Shown one piece after another: positions 1-24,900 of a stretch of 64,000 bases of DNA. The notes beneath the pieces were generated by a model that searched no databases, was not told where the DNA came from, and saw only the letters and a program-made list of their open reading frames with translations. The stretch spans positions 2,724,070 to 2,788,069 of the forward strand of contig JAXIVH010000032.1 of NCBI GenBank assembly GCA_036785325.1. Direction: 5' to 3'. How positions within the stretch are numbered: position 1 is the stretch's first letter; each line of letters starts with the position of its first letter. A program made the translations under genes and the position numbers. Source of the stretch: Urophycis tenuis (Eukaryota > Chordata > Actinopteri > Gadiformes > Phycidae).

Positions 1-64
1 TGTGTGTGTGTGTGTGCGTTTGTATGTGTGTGTGTGTGTGTGTTTGTATGTGTGTGTGTGTGTT

Positions 65-144
<80 letters not shown>
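1..144. repeat. (TG)n microsatellite
   Basis: TG dinucleotide tract with TT interruptions from the left edge up to a few bases before the donor of the last visible ttll6 exon (151-294). It lies inside the ttll6 intron. Confidence 0.95.
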
Positions 145-145
<1 letters not shown>

Positions 146-150
146 CTTAC

Positions 151-8438
<8,288 letters not shown>

Positions 8439-8559
8439 CCTGGGTGGAGACGAGACATGCCGTCAGGGTTCCCCATGGTCGCAAGGGTGTCCTTTTTGGG
8501 TCGCCACGGCGTTCTGGATTCCGGTTGCTAGGGCGTTTTTCTGTCGGTGTGCTGCGGGG

Positions 8560-8850
8560 TTCTGGGTGGTTGCTAGCTTGTGCTATGTATGGTTGCGAGG
8601 GTGTTCAGGGTAGTTGCCAGGGTGTGCTGTATGGTTGCTGGGGGGGGGTTCTAGGGGGTTCCGATGGTGTTATATGTGGTTGCTATGGTGTTCTAGGTGG
8701 TCGCTATTATGTTCTTCTTCTTACACTTTCAATTGTGTTCTATGTGGTTTTCTATGGTGTTTAGGGCGGTTGCGAGGATGTTCTGGTTGTTGCTAGGTTA
8801 TACTGGGCGGTTGCTAGGATGTTCTGTGGTTGCAAGGGTGTTCACTAACC
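8560..8850. repeat. Minisatellite of GGTTGCTAGGGTGTTCTAGG-type units
   Basis: Imperfect tandem units of about 18-22 bp built on GGTTGCTAGGGTGTTCTAGG, upstream of the ttll6 start exon. The same unit recurs in an array at 11328-11620. Confidence 0.7.
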
Positions 8851-9053
8851 CTGAATACCATACTGCATTGTGTTCTAAAAATTACACAATTGTCTACGAC
8901 AGCACCGACTAGCCAAGTGTCAAGTGATGAGGTTCCTTGATGGACTTATGAATTGTATTTCGCTATTTAGTCGGTACATGTGAAACTATAGGTCATAGCT
9001 TACTAGTAAGGGTCCTTTAAGGTTGCAATTGCAACATATTTTGAAAATAAAAT

Positions 9054-9119
9054 CATGATTTAAATAATTTTATTGTTGTGAAAAATATTTTCCACAACAA
9101 TAAAATGATTTAAATCATG
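9054..9119. repeat. 66-bp near-perfect hairpin
   Basis: The left arm CATGATTTAAAT...ATTTTATTGTTGTG is mirrored by CACAACAATAAAAT..ATTTAAATCATG around an AAAAATATTTTC centre. It is likely a tiny foldback element or the core of a MITE. Confidence 0.8.
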
Positions 9120-9520
9120 GAGCCAAATGGGACTGTAGGCCTACACAAACGCCCTTCATTTGCACCACGGTACATTTTTGATTTTGACTCAAAATCATAT
9201 TAATCAATCACAATCTGGAATCTGTGTCATAGTAACCATGGTGACTGTACATGTTGTAGGACATGGCGACAGTCTACAGTCCCGTGTCCATAGCATCTTT
9301 TTCTGCTGCCAGCGTTTCAACTGTTCCCAATGAGGAGAGAGCGTATGCGGTCAACTTTTCACAAAGCCGTCTCTCCGGGACTTTACGATAAATCAAATGT
9401 TATATATAGATTATAGAAAGAACACGTCGCAGTGTCACACTGGGAGCAGGAGGAGCATAAAGGAGAATATAGAACAATCCGCTATGTCGAGCTATGAGCT
9501 CAATGTTAAGTTTGTCATTG

Positions 9521-9693
9521 CATTTACATTTAGGGGCATTTAGCAGATGCTTTTGTCCAAAGCAACTTACAATCAGGACATTTTTGTCATACATTTGTGG
9601 GGTTCTGCATGCAGACAATTGGAGGTGGGGATCGAACCGCCAACCCTCCGGTTAGTGGACAGCCTGCTCTATCCACTGAGCTATGTCGCCCCA
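9521..9693 (-). mobile_element. tRNA-derived SINE, copy 2
   Basis: Minus-strand head ATAGCTCAGTGGATAGAG (box A) and GGTTCGATCCCC (box B), with the same TTTGGACAAAAG...TGCTAAATGCCCC tail as the copy at 6821-6997. Confidence 0.75.
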
Positions 9694-11327
9694 TGTTGTG
9701 TCGAACAATAACAAGTGCAGTGGGCATACACTACATGTTTCTTCATTTAAAGGCCCAGACACACCAAAAAAGAGCTAGCTTCTAGAACTAGCTTCTATGT
9801 GGCCTGTGTTCTAAGTTGCACTTAGAACACACCGCAGAGAGTATGAACTAGCATGCATGCTGATCGCCTGCGTGAGAGGAGTGGCGGCAGTCTTTCAAAA
9901 AGGGACACCGGAAGACCTCGGAATGCAGAGACACGAAGCGAAGCAGCGCTTGCCCAGCATGTCCCTTCACACTCTCCGGCGGTTTCCTGACACAGCTTCT
10001 TCTCATCAACAATACGTGGAAATGATTCGTAATCGGATCGGAGGTGGATAAGTATCTCTTAAGGTGCTGATAGACTTGCTGTTAGACCAAGCGTATGTGA
10101 CCTACTGTGTCCTGTGTGCAGATTTGCTGCATCATTAGGCGGCCAAAGCGCATGATAGTGGAGGTCTCCACTTGGGGCAGACCACAGTGATATGAGATCC
10201 GGAAATCGTACAAAAGCACGTGTATTGCGTGCTCATGTAAATAAACAACAAACGTAACCAGCGCGACTTGTCCCCAGTTGGTCTGACATGCATGCTTATA
10301 GCTGTGCATAAAGACTGTGATCATACAAGTGTGGGAAATTGTGGACTAGGTCCGGCAGTCTCTCCTCGAAACTTTCTCCATGCTAATATTAACTTCCCCG
10401 ACTCGGACCTCGAGGTCACTGCGTTTATTTGCACGGTCGCCCCCCAGTTTCTAGTCAGTATTGCATCTTGCGGACGCGTCGTATTCACTTGCAACGAAGT
10501 GCGCGACCGACGCACCAAACGGTCACAGAATACGTGTGGCAGCCATGATGCGTACACGTATGCGTTGGCTGCAGCAAGTGAATTCCAGCCCTTAGTGCGC
10601 GCCCTCTCGACATCGTTTGCCGCTTCGCTCGCATCCGTTTCCCTTCTGGTGCACTGATTGGCTGCAGCTCAACAGCCAATCCGAGTGATTTCTCTCAGCG
10701 ATGGCCTCAGCCCCCTTGATTCAAGACGCTGCATCGGCCGAACCAACCACAGGCCAGCGCCCACTAGTGCTGACGGTGTGGGACACACAGGAAACTACAG
10801 GGCCACAGACACTCATCAACGGCCCGGCATGGTCCGACTTTAGAGACTTATCTCATTTGTTCTTATGTTATTCTTTGTTTAGAGTAAGAATGGATAAATA
10901 GTAGTTTATTCTATTTTTACAAGTTAATAACTCCTAATTTGAATGGAATTAAAGTATCCTTGAATTCTTGTGTTTTTTTATTTGGTTTGATTTGTTTTGC
11001 ATTAAACAACATTAAATGTTGGCTCAGAATATCAATATCGCCAGCGTAAATCAATAAATTAGAAGTATTGGTCTCGGCACAATTTTTTTTTCTGAATTCG
11101 TATTAAGGTGTAATGTGCTTGTTTTACTCGACTAGCAGCGAAGAAGAAACTTTTCCTTTAACACTGATCCATGAACCCAATATTTGAACTGAACTGCAAA
11201 ATTAAGATGCACATGTTTTTTTTTAATAATATTCCTAAAATAATAATACTGTTTAAATTATAATTACTCAAACCATTAATCATTTATCAAATTTAATCTG
11301 ATAAATTTGTATTTCTAGTTTTAATTG

Positions 11328-11620
11328 GTTGGTAGGGTGTTCTAGTTGGTTGATTTAGTGTAACAGGTGGTTGCTATGGTGTTGTGGGTAGTTGCTGTGG
11401 TGTTCTAGGTGCTTTCTATTGCATTAGAGGTGGTTGATGGGGTGTACTCGGCTGTTGCTAGGGCGTTTAAGATTGTTTCTATATGGTTGACAGGGTGTTC
11501 TAGGTGGTTGCTAGGGTGTACTGGTGGTTGCTAGGGGGTTCTAGGTTATTGCTATCGGACATTCTGGCTGATTGTTTGGGTCACCTATGTGATTGTTAGG
11601 GTGTTCTGGGTGGTTGTGTT
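11328..11620. repeat. Minisatellite of GGTTGCTAGGGTGTTCTAGG-type units, second array
   Basis: Diverged tandem units sharing the GTTGCTAGGGTGTTCTAGGT core with the array at 8560-8850. No coding potential. Confidence 0.65.
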
Positions 11621-13081
11621 GTGTGTGTGGTCACAAGGTGCTATGGTAGGGGGTTACAAGGATGTCGGTTCTTATGGTTAACTAGGTGACTAGGTAACTG
11701 AGGGGTGCAAGTCATTTAAAGTGTGGATAGTACATATGGATTATTGTTATACTATAAAGTTTTAAGGAGGAGTTGCGAATGGAATCTGTGAAGAATTTTA
11801 ACAATTTTAACACTGTTACTGAAATATTTGAAGCAATTTAGAGATAACAGGTGTAAAATCCTTTTTTTTTGCCAAGCTGTTTGTAAACGTTCCGCTCCGC
11901 TTCGAGCGCAGGCGAGTGACGGTCTTTTCGTGACGTCGAAGGGTCTTTTAGTAGGCGATACTTTTGGACGTCAAGACCAAGGGACGCATGCGTAATGGGC
12001 AGCTGATAGTTTTAATGTTTGAATGAGGTTTATTTAGGCTTCTCTAACACATAGGCCTAAAGAGCGCGTGTCATGTGTGCGTGGATGTTTGGAGCTCCTC
12101 TGAGCAACGGTTTTTTTTTTTAGATATCATTGAGCTTATCTGACACTTAACAGCACAACGCCACGGTGTGTGGCACATTACACACATCTTTATACACATA
12201 CACAACATCTCTATTTATAACGCCCAAACGACGGCGCTAAAAAGAGAGTTGGCACGGGTCTTAACCATAACATGCCCACCTCCTTACGCATTTATTAAAT
12301 CTGATATTGTTCGAATTCCAGCTGAATCGATGTGTTTGTATGTGTTTAAAGTGTAGGGCCTAAAGATACTGTATACGTTTAAATGTATCTCCTGTCAAAG
12401 GGATAAACACAAATGCTTGGAAAATTGAGATGAATAATCACTGCGAGGAACATTTTCATGCATAATTTGCATCAGTGAGTTCTAAATATTGTGGGAATAG
12501 TGACATACAGAATCGATAGTTTATAGATTTGCATAGTTTATATTTTGTATTCTTGATGTTCTAGCAAGTTGAGTAAGGATATTTTGGGAAGAATAATAAT
12601 CTAAAATATAATTTTAAAAAAAAGATAATAATCTAATGTTAGTTATAATCATAAACAAACGTTTTATAAATTAATAAGTTATGAATGAAGAGATATTTTT
12701 CAGCCCAGGCTGTTCTGCGCAATGTAGAGGGTCGGGGAATGTCTACTTATTAATATTTAATTACAACCTGTTATTGTTATGTTGGCAATTTAAAGCGAAT
12801 GTGTTTATGAATGTGGAAATCCTACACGTAGTGCATCTAGAAGCCTACGTTTTGAGTGGTTCAAATCAATGCCAAACATTTAAATCAGGTGAACAATCCC
12901 CGTCAGTATTTCCTAGCGCTGCCAGGAATCAGGGTGTGGATGGGCCCAGAGACAGACAGAGACATCAGCTGGGCCATGCCCAAGAGCAAACACACTTGTT
13001 AATATCTTCTCAATACATAAGTCGATTTACAATTATGCAGTTACCACAGCTTAATCTTATACAAACATGTGCATTGATAGA

Positions 13082-13269
<188 letters not shown>

Positions 13270-14341
13270 GCACAACGTGCAAAAGTGGATTTGAAACCCA
13301 CTTCCAATCACTTGGATGGTCCCACTCCCTATAGGCTTGCGCCCCGCAGGAAACAAGCTTCGTCGACAGAATTCTTTTCTTTTTTAAGTTGATATAGGCC
13401 TACTGGCAAAGATTGCCCAAGCTTGCTCCTCCAACACAAATAGCGCTATCATCCGTTCACTCTTCAAATAGCTTTTAAGGAGGCCTGGCGATAAATTGGG
13501 CAAACATAAATCCAGGTAAAAACCCACCGCAGTGCAGCAGCAGCTCAAAGGAGACCATTACAAATATAAAACACGTGCCTACCTTTGACTTTGATCATTC
13601 TTGGTTCTATAACAAGTTTACACCGAATTGGACTAGTTTATGCGCCCTGAACATCTCCATACGTTTCACCTGTGTCCAAGGCCTACGTCATCCCCCCACT
13701 TCGTCCACACGTCGGGACGACTAAAGCTATCCTTGTTCCGCCTCGTAATATGATTAGAAATCAACGTGCTGTTGTGTCGTGCGGTTGGGCGCAAGTTTTA
13801 TCCGAGCTATCGTGAACAACGCCGAGACACCCAGTAGTCAAGGAAACGGACGCCAGTGAGGTTGCTGACATACGAGAATGTGGAAGACGAATTCCATACC
13901 GCCAAACAAACGTCAATCTTTGGTTACATTGGTGTGGCTATCTGGTTACGCTCTACTCTCTGGATTAGCTGCAACCAAATATCCCAACTGTTGGAAGCAA
14001 GGTGACAGTCAGGCTGCCAGAGAAACCCCCATCCATCAGCTTCCACATCCACAATCCAATCTTGCCTATATTATTTCAAGTGACTCTCCCACAGTTGTAC
14101 ATCTTGCCCTGTGAATGGCTGCTGCACACATGTTGGGATTTCAGCATGTGTGCAGGAATGCATAATACTTTTATTCCCCCGTGTGTGTATCACCGGTTGG
14201 CCGTCTGCATCCAGTCGAAGTAAGGTATGTAGGCCTACCTGTTATTTGGCATAGATACAGAGTGGTTTAGAAGAGGGACGAAAAAGACAAGAGATTCAGC
14301 ACCAAGTCTCTAGATGGGTAGACAGTGCCCTCTGCTGGTTT

Positions 14342-14344
<3 letters not shown>

Positions 14345-14398
<54 letters not shown>

Positions 14399-14460
14399 CA
14401 CGCACACACACACGCACACACACATGCACACGCACACGCACACGCACGCACACATATACA
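14345..14460. repeat. (AC)n microsatellite
   Basis: AC repeat ending in GCAC/TATACATATA. Confidence 0.95.
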
Positions 14461-14565
14461 TATATTCAAGATGGGAAGTTTTATGATTAATTCTTCCTTC
14501 ATGTTGTGGAAAAAGCTTATTTAGATGCCATTTTTATTGTAGAGATAACAATTGCTTATTATAAC

Positions 14566-14711
<146 letters not shown>

Positions 14712-15076
14712 TTACTAACAATTACTGAATAATAGTAATGACATTACTGAATAATCCACACGTCGATGTATGTAGACTGTGGGCGGGACTTCCTTGAGGA
14801 CACCCAATAGACACGGAGGACACTGGATGTGCATTGAAAGGGCACCCTGCACCCTGCTTTTACCTGCTGGTAAAAAACAAATATCCCCCCCGCTTATACT
14901 GGCCAATAATATGCTGTGGGTCCACCCTTATAAAAACTATGAGCTGTCGAAATGGACGTAGTACTAACTAAACCACGTTTGATAGGTTAGTATAAGAAAC
15001 GCCTGGTTGACAGGACAATTTTAGTTGAATGACGTTTCACTTCAACCAATGGATGCTCAGGACGTAGAAGCTTAGC

Positions 15077-15084
15077 TTATAAAT
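15077..15084 (+). promoter_or_regulatory. Possible TATA-like element of atp5mc1
   Basis: TTATAAAT lies about 30 bp upstream of the presumed start of the first non-coding exon. It is placed only by sequence and by distance to the donor at 15179. Confidence 0.35.
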
Positions 15085-15104
15085 GGCAAGGTGACAGTGT
15101 GTCA

Positions 15105-15178
15105 CATCCTACATTCATTGACCGCCGCTGCTCTACTGTCCAGCAAGTACCGGACCCTCCTAGAAATCTAACAAATCG
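15105..15178 (+). other. atp5mc1: Probable 5' UTR exon of atp5mc1
   Basis: Sequence after the TATA-like box ends in ATCG|GTAACT, a plausible donor. The coding exon at 16664 opens with an acceptor (CCCCTCAG) only 9 bp before the ATG, so at least one upstream non-coding exon is required. The exact transcription start is a guess. Confidence 0.45.
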
Positions 15179-16252
15179 GTAACTCTTCAACTAAACTTGT
15201 TAAGACGATCTTCTTTTTAAAATGCAACTGTATAGCTCGGACTGTTACTCCTTATAAGTGATATGTTGAGATTGTTTCGGTGTTTCTTAGCTGTCATTGC
15301 TAACTCGTTCTAGCTTGGTCGGCCATTCAATGAAACCCTCTGAAGGACTGTCACATTTGTATGCGATCTGGTAATTATTGTATGCAATATTTGCGGTTTA
15401 CTTGAAGACGTTCAATGAGCAGTAATGGCTTTGCAGCCCTTGCCATAGTGTCCGTGCCTGATGTGGGCCGGGCACTACATGATCGTACAGTACGATCAAG
15501 ACTGAATGACACTGGGATGTAAAATGTCTGACTCTCATTTCTGGGCCTACTAATGCCAAACCTCGCCGCTGCAAGGGCTCTACAGTGATGGACTTGCAAA
15601 CAGTCTCGTCTTTCAGGTTTTTGTTTATTCTTAAACGACTAATTGTCTTCAACCTTGGCCTGGGCCGTGTTTTCATCTTTGGACTTTTTTGACCTTCAAG
15701 GCTAGGTTGTGGTTAGCTTAGCATTGTAGCTAAACTGGATAGCGTACCGAGTCCTAGAGGACGCTTCTCCCTGCTCGGTAACGTCAGCTAACGGGCTAAG
15801 ATTTGGGAAACCTTCATGCATATGCCAAACATCCGCAAGCTTCACACAATCAATTATCAAATGTATCCATCATAAATGTCCTTCTGCACAGATTTAACTT
15901 TAGCTTTAGTTGACTTGCACGTAGCCGTGTGAGACTTAAAAGGCAACATGTCCTTTGGCAAAAGGCTTAATGGCGTCAGAGTGGTTGCACTGCATTAATT
16001 CAACAAATAATCGTATTTTACATATCCCTGTATGACAAGCGTGTGTAACGGAGTTAGCCTATACACCTTTTTAAATTGGATTAGATTCAATGGCCAGAGT
16101 AGTCTGTGCCCTCTTGTTGATCCTGCGTCGCTGGGCATGTCTGTATGAACTGGCGTAGACTTCTCTGCTATGGATTTATTTACTACCTTTAACAGTAACG
16201 CCATGCTGCATCCTATATGCCCGTCAGCCCTTTTATTGAAGGCAATAAGGCA

Positions 16253-16285
16253 AGCCAATATGGCATTTATAATGCCATATTGGCT
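16253..16285. repeat. 33-bp perfect inverted repeat
   Basis: AGCCAATATGGCATT-TAT-AATGCCATATTGGCT: 15-bp arms and a 3-bp loop, in atp5mc1 intron 1. Confidence 0.85.
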
Positions 16286-16672
16286 GCATTCAATCGTAGT
16301 ATTGGTTAAAAAAACACTTTAACCTGGTCACCTTTGGGGTATTATGTGGCTCGGTTGTATTTGAGAACCTCTCCATGCTGCTTTTGAAGTTACTGGTGGA
16401 AGAGTTTCCCCCCCTGCACGGCATTAGTAATCTCAATTAATCAGCTTTATAAAAGTGTACAGGTGTCCTTTAATTAACAGTATATTTTGAACTACACCTG
16501 CCCACCGTGCTTCACCAAATCACATGTTCTTGAACGATTTGAATGCAGCCACCTGTTAGTTTCCACAAATAACTGGTCATGTGACACTACTGTTAAAAGC
16601 CCAAGCCAATCAAAATGACTTGGGATGAATACAATGCCTAAACCTTTTCACTTTGCCCCTCAGGTTCCAGCC

Positions 16673-19976
<3,304 letters not shown>

Positions 19977-20110
19977 ACCAGGCTGTATACCTCACCACCT
20001 ACCATCCTCCTTGCCTCCTTTCCTTTCGGAGTCGGGTGTTTTTGAAATAACTGAAGGAGCTGACGGGTCATTCCAATCGACAACGAAACAAATATTCTGA
20101 ATGGGAATTG

Positions 20111-20116
20111 AATAAA
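20111..20116 (+). terminator. Poly(A) signal of atp5mc1
   Basis: AATAAA about 135 bp after the stop codon. A second AATAAA sits near 20232. Confidence 0.7.
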
Positions 20117-21322
20117 ACACATCTGTGGTTGACAAGTGTTCAGTCCTACCCCTTTATGTTCCCTGCTTTATTTTTGTTTTTCAAAAAGTTTTATGTAAGA
20201 CCACACTTCGGTTGACATCAAATCTGTCCGAAATAAATGGTTGGGATAACTTAACCTGTTGTTGTGATTTCTTCCATGCATAATATGAAGCAACCTTTGT
20301 ATTGCACAGAACCATAGCCAGCCTGATTCTAGTAAGTTGTGAACTTGGTATTGGGCTGTGACTGGCCACTATCCAAATCTATTGATGGTGTTGTAAACGT
20401 TAATGTATTACAATAATGTGTTTTTGTCACCAGTGAGTACCTGAGAGGTTACAGAAGTATTGAGAAATGTTTTGTAAATGTCCTTCAGGTGACAGACAAA
20501 ATCTGACCATGCTTCTTAATTGGGTAACCGCATCAATATTTTATAACATTTGGATAGCCATGTGCTATTTCAAGTAAAGTGAGCATCAAAATTAATGTTG
20601 ACCAATGTATAGGATCCATTTCAAAATTATATATAGAAGCTGTATGATGTTTTCATTTGCATATATATAATGCATACAGTGTACAATTTCTCTAATGTTT
20701 TGTGAGGTAGGTGATGAAGGGCAGTTTTTTGATATAAGGAGTACACAATCATAAATTAAAATGTAAGACTTTTGTTGACTTGGGTGATGTCCAGGACCCA
20801 GTGTTATTTCTTTAAATGAACGCTGGCATAGCACTAAATGACCACTTGGAGGCACTGTACATATATATTTTAACACAGAAGCAGGAAGTGCTGGTGGGGG
20901 GAAAAAACCACTGCACGATAACTAATCAGTTCCTAAAGTTGCGTTTACCATTTTGGTGTCGACTGCATTTGTCTAAAAATATTGGCAAACTCAAATCACT
21001 CTTTAACGGTCGGTGCTTCGTACGGTCTAGCTCGATGGACCGGCGTTTGTGCGTACAAGTCCATACTTTTTGTGTAGGCACGGGAATACGAGGACGACAC
21101 AGTAGCTAAACTAGCCATCATGTCCTGGAATGAAATGCTGTGTGTTTCGCTTTTGCTATCGCCTCTGTTCTCCTCCAGTCCCCTGACATTGTGACTCCGC
21201 CTGACAACAAAACACACCGTGGGTGAACACGTAGCTTGTCAATGCCGCTAACAGATAGCATTCTAAATTAGCCAACGTTTTCAGACGGGCGGTTTTTTCT
21301 TTGGTAGCTTGCTAGCTTGACG
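20117..21322. other. Intergenic spacer between atp5mc1 and ube2z
   Basis: About 1.2 kb between convergent-free plus-strand neighbours. No open frame or repeat is recognised. The last 150-200 bp are CpG-richer and probably hold the ube2z promoter and 5' UTR. Confidence 0.6.
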
Positions 21323-21868
21323 ATGGCAGACAGCATCGGGGACGAGCCAGACGTCGGTGCCCTTGGTTTGATGCCGTCTCTGGCCAGCTCGTTGCCGGTC
21401 GGACACTCGACAAACGGCGCCACAAACTCCATTCCCGGCTTGTCGTATCCTTCCCACACTGTTGCCTCGCCAAGTGGCATCCCGGCGGTGAATGCCAGCC
21501 CGGGCACCTTTGGACACCCTCACCCCGGATCCGCCCTCGTCGCCGTGTCTCCGAACGTCCACGCTACGTCGCCCCTCCACGGCGTCGGGCTGGGGGTCGG
21601 CGGCGTGTCTGGGGCAGCAGGAGCCGGCCTCCTGTCTCACATGCATGCGACCTCCTGGGACCCGACGCTCAGCACCGACTGGGACAACGAAAAGGCTTCA
21701 CAGCAGTGTATTCTGAGAATCAAGAGGTGGGCAATATATACCTCGTAAATAATAGTGTGTGGACACAAGCCGAGAAGTGTAATTGAAAGTTTTCAGCTGG
21801 CCCGTCTTGTAACGGTACCCTTATCATATCAACGTAACAAGAGTGGGGCTTGAGTGTTCGTCAACTTT

Positions 21869-21945
<77 letters not shown>

Positions 21946-24900
21946 GGATATCATGTCTATCTACAAGGAGCCTCCACCGGGAATGTTTGTTGTTCCTGAT
22001 CCTCAAGATATGACCAAGGTATTGTATGGCCGACTATAAACTAATTCCCAACACATCCTCGAAACGTTTACCTTCTACACAATCAAACCTTTCTTTTCAC
22101 ATTCCAGTTGGTTCTATTACTGTTAGTTATTCACAAGATGCTTTTATCCAAAGTGTCTTGCAGTGATGCTTGTCGTTAATGAGCAGGTAGGACATGGGCA
22201 TCTTTTATATATGCCTACTGGTAGGCATTTTTTGAGTGGAAGGCCCTAGCCAGCGCACTGTCCTACCTTCCGCGTGTTTTTATGCTAATGACTCATCATA
22301 TGCTTTAACAATTTCCAACCAGATCCATGCTCTGATCACCGGGCCATTTGACACGCCCTATGAAGGCGGCTTCTTCCTCTTCCTGTTCAGATGCCCTCCG
22401 GACTACCCCATCCACCCACCTCGTGTCAAGCTCATCACCACTGGCCACAACACAGTCCGGTTCAACCCCAACTTTTACCGCAACGGCAAAGTCTGTCTCA
22501 GCATCCTGGGGTAATTAAGTCGGTTTGTGTGCGCGCGGATCTCCACAAAATGCATAGAAACACGTTTGTGCATTTTTCCATTCAATCTTGGCAGTTGCAG
22601 AAACTGCGGTTTATACTTTATAAGCATATGGTCACGAATTGCATTAAGTCTGGTAACGGTCATTTTGCACAACCTGGTTTATGGGAAAAGTGAGGGTGAG
22701 CATTGTGTGGTCTAACCTCTCTGCAACTTAGTGGGATATTAGTGAGTTTAGAATTGTATTCAGACAATTCATTTAAAATGTGAAATGCTTTGTATCATAG
22801 CAAACGTTTGAATGCCATTGTACAAAGTAATGAAGTGCAACATCTCAAATGGCTGCATCGGCCTGAGCCATTTCTAATCCAGTTGGACAGAGATGATTTG
22901 GTTGTAATTTGTATAATGACGCAAAACACAAGAAAAAGAAATGGGAGGACATAAAATGGTAGCCTAAAGCAGAAATAAATAGTTATGAGAATATAATAGA
23001 TGAGTAATGAGTAAAAAATGTGAGAAAAAAAACAACATAATCTTGACTCATGCATGTTTCTCGTGTTTGCACAACAGGACATGGACCGGCCCGGCTTGGA
23101 GTCCAGCCCAGAGTATTTCATCTGTCCTCATCTCCATTCAGTCTCTGATGACCGAGAACCCCTACCACAACGAGCCTGGTTTTGAACAGGTATGGCTGTG
23201 TTCACAAACACGACACATATCATGGCTCTAGGACTTGAGGGACCTTAACATGGAGAGCTCCACACGTTGACCACTAACATCAGCTTTTCATACTGATCAC
23301 AGACACATGGAAGTTCTAAGTTCAAGGACATGTGATCTACACATGGATATTGGTTAGGAAGGGATTATTCAACGGTCCTTCAACGTCTGCCACCGGATGT
23401 TGTACATGTTTTATGAGTCTGTTGCAGGGCTCCGAACCGGTTCAAGGAACGAAAACGAAAACCGAAAACTAACAGAATTTTACGAGGAACGGAAACGGAA
23501 ACGAAAACCAAATGGTCTTCAACTGTTCCGGAACAGAAACGTTATTCTGAAATCCCCAAAACCGGTCAATAACATTATTTTTCGTTCTCTATATAGCCTA
23601 TAAAATTTCACAAAAGCATAGCCTATTTCATGGCTGCTGGCAAAACTGCTGGTGATCGTGGTCAATGTCTCTCATCCCCCTCCACAAAACTCTGGACGAG
23701 CTTAAGAGCAGCTTCGGCAAACAGACTCATTCAACCCCGCTGCCTTAAGGAACGGCACAGGGAAGTCCTTCCTTCCTGGTGCCATCAGACTACAACACAT
23801 CACTCCAACGGAAATGCACTTCATTTTTATTTTTATACATTTTATTTATATTTATTGTTTTTATACTGTATTGTACTGCGGCTGCTGCTATGACAAAATA
23901 ATTTCCCCTCGGCGATAAAGTTGTTCTATTCATTCTGTCAATTTGATTTTGATTCCTCCATTGCATTATTGCACCTTCATCAGGAAACAAATTTTTTTTT
24001 TTGGCCTACTGCGGCCATGGATGAATTGACTTCAGCACACTTTGTCGTCACCTAAAACCCCTTCCTCCTTGCGGTCATTGGTCCGTCCATTTTTAGTTGG
24101 TTTAGACACGCTCGAGGGGACAGACTGAGCGTCAGCGAGAAGCAGAGTTGAACTCGTGACATCAGCACAGTCTCACAAGGCTCATGGCAAATAATGCATC
24201 TACGTAGTTGGGTAATTATTCTGTTGTTGCAAGTGTCATGCGTCAGTCAACTCATTCTTTGTTATGTATTGGTTGTGCCCTGTCTGTCTGTCTGTCTGTC
24301 TCAGGAGCGTCACCCGGGAGACAGTAAGAACTACAATGAGTGTATCCGACATGAGAACATGAGGGTGGCTGTCTGTGATATGCTGGATGGCAAAATACCC
24401 TGTCCTGAAGCTCTGTGGTGAGACTGATTGTTATTGACTCTTTCGATCCCTTTTTCCTCGTTGTCCATTCTTATTGGTGTGGATAGGGAACTTTTCAAAT
24501 GTCATACTTGCCCTGACACACGCACTCACTTCTGTATACACTCTGTTGTATTCAGTACCTACTGTACACACAATGGAATCAATCGGAGTACTGTTTCTGT
24601 CCCTCTTTAAAATAATGTTGACTGGCGACATTACAGATCTAAACCACTAGGAGGCCGCGTGAGCCAGGGCTCAATGTCATCATTCACAGGCTCCAGTTTC
24701 CACTTTCAAATGTATCAGTTTAATTGTAAAATAAGTTTGTACAAATCACACATATAAAAAGGTGAATTACAACAGTGACCAGTACATACATATGATACAA
24801 AAAGTTATACAAAATAAGTTATATAATTGCACATATTACAAACCTGTTTACAGGTTTGTAATATATGAAACGACTTGGTGAAATCATGGTGCATTTGTCA

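Noticed and set aside
10268..10901. Overlapping ORFs in the GC-richer block at 10.3-10.9 kb, considered as CALCOCO2
   Set aside because: No SKICH or coiled-coil motif, no consistent frame or splice sites; left as unassigned.
21281..21646. 121-codon minus-strand ORF over ube2z exon 1
   Set aside because: It is the shadow of the GC-rich plus-strand exon, which has the family start and splices correctly.
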